Translations under genes and position numbers: made by a program
Notes under the pieces: generated by a model
The model's database searches: none
What the model was told of the DNA's origin: nothing
What the model saw: only the letters and a program-made list of their open reading frames with translations
In this document: positions 55,967 to 64,000 of the stretch, one piece after another
Numbering within the stretch: position 1 is the first letter of the stretch
Layout: every line of letters begins with the position of its first letter
Assembly (NCBI RefSeq): GCF_963678635.1
Contig: NC_087070.1
Location: 14,201,840-14,265,839 of the forward strand
DNA: 64,000 nt
From: Symsagittifera roscoffensis
Taxonomy: Eukaryota > Xenacoelomorpha > Acoela > Convolutidae
Direction: 5' to 3'

Positions 55967-58900
55967 TCATTTCGTGTTCCTTGCCTTTGAGGTGCTAGGC
56001 CCTAATGCGTTTGACACCGTAATCGGCCTTAGCAGCGCTTCCTCATCATTGGAGCTGATCACGATCTCTTACCACGCTTTTAGTTGTTCGTATGATCGCT
56101 TCCACTCCCTCTGCTCTTGCAATCTCTTCGCCTGGCTCGGCAAACCCTTCACCTTGGATTCCCTGTTCAAGCAAAAGCAGTAATGCAAGCTCAAGCTCAC
56201 GTTCTTCGCCAAGTCTTCCTCCAATATTGAGTCCCTCGCCTTGCATTTATCTTTAGACACCCTGCCAACTCTCTTCCAGCCCGTAGTGATTGCATTACGA
56301 TGGGTCAGCAAGAGTCTCTTGAAGGCTTCCGGCCCTATCTCAGCCCGGAACTGTCAATATTCTTTCTGATGCTTCTTTCATGTGATCCCTCGTCACCGCG
56401 TATAACCAAGACGTCAATGTCGGTCGAAACCATGGGAAGAATCTTATGCGGCTCCACACGTGCTTGACCTCCATAGGTATAGCGAAAACTTTGCACGCAG
56501 TCTCAAACAACTCAAGCATCCTGCTGTAATCAATAGCGTGTATCGATTCCGCTGTCGGTGCTTTCGACTCCCGATATTTCGCCACGTTTTCCTCGATCCA
56601 TCGCAACGCCAGTATTGCACTCACTACTAGGAGGGTGACCTTCTGTCGGTGATCGGGTAACCCGATTGACCGAACTTCCTCCACGTCCCATATCAAGCAG
56701 AGGTTCGAGTGCTCCGGATACCACACCGTCTGTGCCAGACAATGGCATGGGCATTCCCCATGCGTGATATCGATGCTCCTGAGATTGCGTTCTTCCGAAG
56801 CTTCCAGTAGAGGTTCCAATTCCATCATCTCCGCATGTGTCATATCATTCTCCTCCTGGGCTGGGGCACTGCTCATCGGCTTCCCGATTGTGTTCTGCCT
56901 CTCAAAGTCACTCGTGTTTTCACCTTCCAAACTCAAGAGTTCTATTCCCCAGATTTCGCTCAAATCAACTCGTTGTTCCCTTGGTACAGTCCCTAGGATC
57001 TTCCTCAACAGTCTGTGTGAATGGTGCGACATTCGAGCCAGTCGTACGCACTTGGGTACTGAGAAGGCTTTGTCTATTAGTATCATCTGGCTGGATACCT
57101 CTACCATCGCCATGTGTAATGGACAGTGGCTTCCATGACTGGTTGGCCATGACTGATCCCACCAAGGTCTTCTCATTTACTGGCAGACTATAGGCCTCGC
57201 TCACGGGAAATCCCATTTCCACCTCAAGCCCCAGCTTGAACCCTCTGATGTGTTTCTGAGTTATTTGCAATACTCCAGGCCATGATTCCACGCTCAGCAC
57301 TGTCACCAAATGTGCTGAGACTCCAGCATCTCCAGAGACTGTAAGCTGCACATCCTCGAGAAGAACGCCAACGCCGTTGCTATATTCACAATAGTGTTCG
57401 TGTAACACTCAGCCACTATCTGCATTTCACTTTTCTCTCTTTCTGTTACGTCGCCAAACCATGCGACTAGGTCTTCTCTCTGGAAGGACTGCACTCTGAC
57501 ACATGATCGTCCATCACAAGTGTGCTCTCCGCCTCCACACGTCCGGTCAAGACAACTACCGAGTTCCAACTTCTTTACTGATCCCAGCTTACTCTTTGCC
57601 TCACCCGACTCTTTACTCTGAGGCAGGATCAGCTTGTGTATTACATTCAGAGTTCCCAAGTCTTCATCCTTCGTCGGTGCCAGCCTCACTCGCTCCGTGA
57701 CCTCTTCAATCAAGCTTGCGTGGGGATGTGGGCACCAGGACGGTCTCAGCAACTTCCAAACCGTTCCTAAATTCGTAATCAGCATGCCATTCCCATTCCC
57801 CATTTTCAATTCTAATCTCTTGTTCGAGCGCGGTACGCTAATCACTTTTGGCATCCTCTCAAGTATCAGGCCTAGGCTCGGTTTTTCTCGTTCCACTGAA
57901 TCAATCTCGATTATCTTCTCTGTCCAACACTTTAACATCTTCGTCACTTCGTGATTCCTGTGAGCGCTCCCTGAATCCAAGAAAGGGTTGTACGCTATCC
58001 CCATTAATCCAGATACATTTTGGTATTCTCCCCCGTTTGTTGGGTTTCGAGTAATCTTCAGCCGAGCCCAAGTTACGATGCACGTCATGTCCCTCTTCGA
58101 TTTTCTTGTTGTAGAATCTTCGTATTTCGTCAAGTCTCCCATGATTCTCCAGAGATTGCCTAGAGTCATCTTCCTTTTCGATCCCCGTACTCTGGTACAC
58201 GTTCAGTATGACCGTGGAGACTATCCTCTCCATAGTTTTGCTCCCCATGGCCTTCTGATGACACACTTGGACGGTACTGTTGGTCATCACTGACATTATC
58301 CACCTCAAGAAACAAGTGGCATCTTTTGTTCTCGCTAGACTCAAACCGGAATTATCTCTGGCGATATGATGTACCAGCATCTGATAAACCTCTAGACTCT
58401 CTCTTGTTGCCCAGCTTCAACTTATCGTGTGAGGTCAATACTTCTAATACTATTCCCACTAGGCTCCATGCGAACGTCAGCTGCCCCGCTGTTCTAACGA
58501 AGGGATTTGCCATCAATGGCAAAGCGAACGAGGGTGTTCTCTTCGCCTCTTCGAAGTATTCCCGAAGCAAGTCCTTTTTCTTTCATCAACTCGGCCAACT
58601 TCCGTGGTGCAGAGCTGCCCTTATAAGCCACTGTCTTCCTTCGCGCTATAACCATGGGAGCCGTCTCCTTCAGATTCTTTTCTGAGACTGCGTCAGCCGA
58701 GTGACTACTTAATTCTTCTGTCTCTCTTTTCCTCTTTCAAGACCTCACACCTTTGCTTGGGGGCGTCGCCACTACCATACCTGATTCGACCTCTTTGTCC
58801 CGGTCCAGCCCTTCCGACTCTTGCCTCCCCTTTCTCGAGCCTTAAGGATATTAATATCTTTAATCATATTACTAGTCTTAACCTTATCCTCCCTTTCAAC

Positions 58901-59407
58901 CTTAATAATTTTATCGTCAGTTTTTTGTTTCAGAGTAGAGCTGTCTTTACATTCATCATCTTTGGTCTTCTGCTCCGTTTCCCTCAGCTTGATCATCTTG
59001 CTCAACAACTCCTTTCTCGCCTTTTTGTCCAGTCCGGTGCCCATCAAAACTGGTTCCCCGAACTTCACAACCGTGTCCCATAACACTTCCTTGAAACTCT
59101 CCAGTGTAGCTTCGGTTTCTGCATTTTGGTTAAACTCAATCAAGAATTCTCGCCACGCCTTCTCGTCCAGATTACTCAGGAACATCCATTTATTGCCCTC
59201 GAAGACATTCTTCTTACTTTCTTTGGCACTCATGAGGATCATTCCAATATTGGAGGTTTCGCTGGTCAAGGGTCGTTCCAGGTCTTTCCAAGGGGATCCC
59301 AGGGGTGGGGTGGCCGTGTTTTCCCAATCGTCCCCGCTCAAGTCCTGCAATAAATCATGCGGTGTAAAGTCCCTTTCAGCTGGAGCCTGGTCTGGTGAGT
59401 TTCCCAT
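55967..59407 (-). pseudogene. ORF2 of copy C, C-terminal third
   Basis: Pieces at 58772-59407, 58352-58570, 57901-58380, 57303-58169, 56340-57176 and 56069-56311 follow copy A residues about 1390-2619, with shifts between them. A TAG-type stop at 56069 precedes the final acidic tail, whose homology continues to TGA at 55967. The SCLDRTC...HTC...C zinc-type motif, FSVPKCVRLARMS, PCHCL and the SLHYCFCLNRES segment are all kept. A stretch equivalent to about copy A 1480-1640 (with the NLS-like motif) is poorly preserved around 58600-58770. Confidence 0.8.
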
Positions 59408-62366
59408 TTCTTACTCCGCTCCCATCCATACTCTCTCCTTCCTCTGACTCAGCATGTTCTATCTCGAGTGCGTCTTTGAACCTATCCTCAACGGGGTTGC
59501 TTCTTCTATCTCCAGAGGTGCCTACTGACAAAGGTGAGGGGGTTGCCGGGTCCGGCTTTTTATTTTCGCTGAGGGCTACGCTGCATCCTTTTCTTTCTCT
59601 TCTTGTTTCATCTCTAGTTGCTCTAGTCCGTAGGGCGCCCGGTACTTCCTCGTGGCGGTTTTCATCTCGTCTTTTAGAGCGATATGTCCCTCTTCCACGA
59701 TCATTCTCCCATCGTCCCAAACCGGCAGCATGTTCTCCAGATCCGCTTGATCGAGCTTTCTCAAGATATCCCGAACCCCGAACTTTGGAGGCATTGAACC
59801 CCTCATCTTCTTTGCTTGCGTCGTCCATGAGTTTATCTTGATATCACACGTGTGGAAATAAACTGCTGCTGAGTATCCAACCATCGGTGAACTCCTTCTG
59901 CTGCTTCTCCACCGCGGCTCTTGCGTAGAGGGATGGGACCACCAGTGGGATATTCCTCCCCAAGGTCATTCTCCTGACCATCGGGAACTCGGGGACGGTG
60001 GTGGGCAAAATTTTTCTCTCTAGTATCATTTCTAACTCCCTCTTTACCAGCTCGAAACTCCCTTTCCACGCTGGAATTCTCAAGATCTCTTGTTTGTCTG
60101 CCGTCAAAGGATTCAAATTCCAGAACTTGGGATAAGTTTCGATGGGACTTTCACGTCCCCCCCCCCATTCTGCACTGTAACTGTCCCCGGAAGTTGAATA
60201 CCATCAACTCGGGATCCTTGACTTTCCCGAAGAGTACCGTGTCGCTCATTCGTGCCCTCAGCTCCTCTTGTCTGCACCAGTTCAACGCCGTCCCGTCTAG
60301 TACACTTATCAGACTCACTTGCACCACTGAGTTGCGGTATGCCGCCACGAGCGGATCCGGAAAGGCATACGTCATCGCCGGCCCATAGATGTAGATTACG
60401 ACCTCGCCCAGCCCCCTGATTACTCCCAACGGATCAGATCTCATGCTAAACACAGGTCAGTCAATAGAGGAATGCCACCATTCGCCTCCTTCCATTCTTC
60501 TCTCGTCTTGGGTTCCTCTCTTCGCCAGTCAGTTTTCGATTTTGCATCAAAAGATACTCCACCAGCAACGTCTTCAGTGGGGCGGTGCACTTGTACGAGT
60601 AGGTTTCTGTACTTGGGTGAGTTTTCCCCATCGACAGGGGTTCCCCATACTTCATTAACCAATGAAACGCCACCAGTTCCCCGTGAGTCAAGAGTACTAG
60701 TGTCAGGTACCCATCAATTCGAAGTGTCTCCACACCTCTACTGAACATGTACGCCGGACCCATGTTGAACAAATACCTGGGATAAACCAAGTACAGAGCC
60801 AGCAAGAAGTTTATGGGCATGTTCAGCAGCTCTTGCACAAACGCCTCAAATATGGTATCCTTCGCATAGAACACCCTGGCCATGTACCCTTTCTCCCAAC
60901 AAGGACTCAAGAATCTCAAGATCTCGTGATTCTTCCTCGTCCTCAGCTCGTCCTTCGCATGCTCCCTCCAGAATCCTCCAATCATGACTTCGTTTGCCGC
61001 TGTGACGAATCTCCCCACCGTCATCCCTGTGGTCTCTGCCACTTCCAGCTGCACCTCGAGAAATTCCCATACCTGCTTGATGAGTGCTGGAGCATTCTTT
61101 CGCGTCTTATTCGTGGCGTTCTCAAGCCTTGGGGTCAGGAATGGCCACCTGCCGCTTTCCTGCGTCAGACGGTACCCCATCGATTCCAATTGTTTCTCGG
61201 CCGCAGCCACGTTCTTTCTTTCATTGCTCGGTCCCCTCGCGTTGCTGGTGGAGCTCGTGATCGTCAAGACCATACCTCGGAACCATAGGCTGGCCGTCAG
61301 TTGGCTTATTATCGGGTGATTATCACTTATCTCCGGATTGAGCTTTAACTGTCGAGATAGATTCGAAATCTCGAGTAAGAGGACCTCGTCCAATACAATG
61401 AGAAAGTGTGCTAACTCGTAGAACCCCCTCAAGGCATGAGACACGTCCGTCCGCCAATGCCGCTGCCAACTCCGACTTAAGAAGTCTCAAGTTTGTCGGC
61501 TCCAGTCCACGATTGGGGGCTGCCATCAACACCCGCCACGCGTTCCCTTCCGCTATGAGGATCGAGATAGCGTATACAAACTGCAAAGCAGGCGGCATGC
61601 TGGCGTACCCTGGGGACGTTGTGAACGCCACCTTTGTCTTGGATCCGAATCGAGAAGTCTCATTTTCTTGCACCTCATTCATCGCAGCAAACAATGTCTG
61701 GATCGCATCCCAGATCTTCTTGGGCGTTGGTGCGTCAGCTTTCAGATGCTCCAGAAGTCCTGCCGCACGCAAGTGGTCATTCATTCCTGCAAATAGCAGC
61801 AGCTCAGGCTCGCAAGGCATTTCTGTCTTAATCGCCACCACTAGAGCCAGCATTTGGCTCAACTCCGCACCGGGCAGCAAATATACTAGGGTTTCGGAGA
61901 CGTCCCCTCGAAATCTGAGCCCGCCACGATGATTACCCTTGCGGCTCCTGGATCCGACCGATCATACACTGCCAAAATCTTGGCCAACCGTGAGTTTCTA
62001 CAGGGTTTTCCATACCTTGGGTCATCTGCTAGTTTTGAGCCCTCGTAGGCGGCATCTGGGAGCCCCATGTCTTTCGGCTCCAGCAGCTTGTCCACCACTC
62101 TCAACTGCGCAGGAGTTGCCACCCTGATTCTGGCTATGCTTGTTCTATGCATGGGGCTCCACCATCAGCCCTGGACTCCGCAAGAGCTTGAGCGGGCTAT
62201 AGTTGATCGGTCCCATTATCGATTTCAGCGGAATGCCAGTCAGATCTGCCGTCTCCATCATCCTCGCTCTTGAGAAGTGCGCCTCGTGGGCCTTTAACCA
62301 ATCCACACAATGGTGCCGACTCAAGTCCTCATGCGACACATCCTTAAGTCCCAGGACCTTCGCCAA
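59408..62366 (-). pseudogene. ORF2 of copy C, central part with second SGNH-like domain
   Basis: Pieces 62145-62366, 61886-62152, 61323-61880, 60461-61444, 60151-60453, 59844-60116 and 59576-59884. VIIVAGSDFEG is near 61930 and LLLFAGMNDHL near 61790. The GSD (not GDS) order and GMND are the same as in copy A, so this second domain is conserved in both but departs from the catalytic consensus. A run of Cs near 60160 marks one frameshift. Confidence 0.8.
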
Positions 62367-62413
62367 TTCCTGCCTGCACTCTAGGTCCTGCAGATCCAGT
62401 TCTTTTATCCCCT

Positions 62414-64000
62414 CTAGTTATCGCGCCCGGCTCCTCTCAGCCGGCCTCTCCACTCTCTTGTTTTCCACCACCACCACCGAGGATACCACCAAAATTTGGG
62501 GTGTGGATGACTCTGCTCTCGGGGTGTGGATGAGTCAACTCTCGCTCCGAAGCGACTGGATAGGGGTCCAGTGGCAAAGAGAGGGGGTATAGGGGGTGGA
62601 CCGAAGGTGAACAGGGCCGTTTCCAGCAGGTCCCAATCTAGCGCATTTATGTGCCTCTGGAAGACACCATTCAGCCACTCCAAGCCCATGGGCCTGTCAA
62701 AGTGAATGCCATCCGATGATACATCATCCGGGAAAGATCGCTCCATCATGTCTGCATCGTCCAATAGTCTAACGGGGAGAACGCTCCTCTGTTGTATTTG
62801 TCTAATTATCTCATTGATGTTGCGCACCTTCTCGTTCATCTCCATTGCGTGCTGGTCGCTCTTCATGTTTTTGGGATAGTGCAAATCGTGAGTATCAGGG
62901 GATCCAGATAATTCCTCAACTCCTCAAGAATGTAATTCATTTTCTCGTGCAGTCTCATCACCTTTCTTGATTCCCCTCTGGACACGTCATTGTTTCCCAT
63001 CATCAGAGTGACCGTGTACATCTTTACCATGTGCGTGTCCAACATCTCTAATGACGCCAACATCTGAGGTGTTGCGGCTCCAGAAAAGCTCAAGTCTCCC
63101 ACCTGCCAATGCGACTGGATCCGGGTCAACACTCGTATCAGGCTGTCCCCTATGATTAAGTGGACAGCACCTTCTGGTATTCTCGGCTGTGCGTAATATT
63201 CGGCCCAAGACGCATCATGGAAGCAATCCCTTCTCGCCCGTTGTGCCGTGGTCCAATCCACGCGGTTGTGCCTGTGATATCTACCATCTGTGTTCTTCTT
63301 GTAGCTCGCGATCATGACACTCCTGACTAGGTGATCCCTGCAGGTTGAAGGTCGCTCTTGTCGTGTCGAATCATCACGGCTTCTCAACTGTAACCTATCC
63401 TGCAGCTCCTTAAGACGCGATGAACTTCCATTGATTTGGCTACTACCAGGGGTTGAACTCGGGGTATATCCCCGCAATGTGACCTCCATCAGTGGCCTTA
63501 TCGGTTGTGCTTCTAAACCGCGCACGGAGGACACCGGCTCGGGTGGTATCCACACTTCCAGTCCCTCATTCATGTGTTCTCGAGCTGCTCGGTCCAAGTT
63601 GAATCGTCCACTGGACCTAGGAACTTCATCTGCCTCCATCCGCGACTCTGGCCTTGATCCTGTGGTTGCTTGTTCTGTGGTCCTCGTTCCCTTCTCTTTC
63701 TGCCTCGCAAACTCTCGTTGTCGCCTCTGAATCTTCTCTATCTCCGACTTCAGCTGCTCACAGTTCGCCTCGTTTTCGCGTACCTTCTGCTCCTGTTGGT
63801 ACTCTGCCCTAATCATGCTGAGGTCACGCCTCGCCTGAACCTTTCTCAAGGATCGCCTGATCTCTTTCCCGGTTCGCCTGGTCCCTCTCGAGTTTTGCAC
63901 CATCCCGGTCAAAATTCGCTTTGTCTCTTTCCCTCTGTGCTCTTTCCAGTTCCCTCTTCAAGTTGCTGAGGTTCGGGTATGCTTCCTCCGTCTGCTGGGA
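62414..64000 (-). pseudogene. ORF2 of copy C, N-terminal coiled coil and canonical SGNH domain
   Basis: Read leftwards from the edge: coiled coil rich in RDQ repeats, a one-base insertion near 63850, a long charged region, then VHLIIGDSLIRVL (GDS about 63142-63150), SFSGAATPQ (block II), LMMGNNDVSRG (GNND 62986-62997) and LILTICTIPK (block IV). A one-base loss in an A-run near 62870 shifts the frame, followed by NEKVRNINEII and SSDGIHFDRPMG (DGIH 62702-62713). These are all four SGNH-hydrolase blocks in the right order and spacing, so the ancestral ORF2 probably had an active esterase/lipase-type fold. Copy A keeps only the last block. Confidence 0.8.

Larger units (their letters stand above)
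55549..64000 (-). mobile_element. Copy C: 3' half of a copy-A-type element
   Basis: Only ORF2, 3' UTR and polypurine tract are in the window; gag-pol would lie right of it. ORF2 is much closer to copy A than to copy B, so A and C form one subfamily. Many frameshifts make it a dead copy, but it keeps an ORF2 region that copy A has lost. Confidence 0.8.

Overview
The window is wall-to-wall eukaryotic retrotransposon sequence. I see no host protein-coding gene, tRNA, rRNA or CRISPR array. It looks like a repeat-dense metazoan locus. A nematode is my best guess: there are TTTTCAG-type splice acceptors, and the 20-bp repeat upstream of the second ORF resembles the end of a spliced leader. That assignment is weak. 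Layout: (1) 1-18823 (+), copy A, an unusually large Ty3/gypsy LTR retrotransposon cut by the left window edge. It has the end of its leader, one uninterrupted 2,932-codon Gag-Pol ORF, a 477-nt gap with a 20-bp tandem repeat, a second uninterrupted ORF of 2,619 codons (ORF2), a polypurine tract and an 887-bp 3' LTR. (2) 18824-about 21420 (+), a decayed non-LTR retrotransposon (LINE) that starts exactly where copy A's LTR ends. (3) 21626-41694 (+), copy B, a related but distinct subfamily, complete end to end: 944-bp 5' LTR, 3.6-kb leader with a 25-bp minisatellite, decayed gag-pol, a short decayed ORF2, polypurine tract and 919-bp 3' LTR. (4) 42140-52178 (-), copy D, leader plus gag-pol decayed and cut off before integrase. 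(5) 52179-55548 (-), one LTR that serves both copy D (as 5' LTR) and copy C (as 3' LTR). (6) 55549-64000 (-), copy C, a decayed ORF2 running off the right edge. The cluster is roughly mirror-symmetric, with A and B pointing right and C and D pointing left. Gag-Pol carries Gag (coiled coil, capsid, two CCHC knuckles), DTG protease, reverse transcriptase (YVDD), RNase H and integrase (HHCC, D-D58-D-35-E). It also has an unusual C-terminal extension that ends in what I read as a TARG1/OARD1-like macrodomain with degenerate ligand loops. ORF2 is the least familiar part. In copy C it begins with a canonical SGNH-hydrolase domain (GDS, GNND, DGIH), followed by a second divergent SGNH-like domain and about 1,000 C-terminal residues with an invariant C-x4-C-x4-H-x-C-x4-C motif that is also found in copies A and B. 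Copy A's otherwise open ORF2 has lost the first two SGNH blocks through an in-frame deletion of about 1.03 kb. The polypurine tract next to each 3' LTR (GTCCGGGGAGT) recurs inside pol. One of these internal copies lies in a 69-nt block, with two hairpins, that is almost identical between otherwise diverged copies A and B. This suggests a central polypurine tract or RNA element in these roughly 20-kb genomes.
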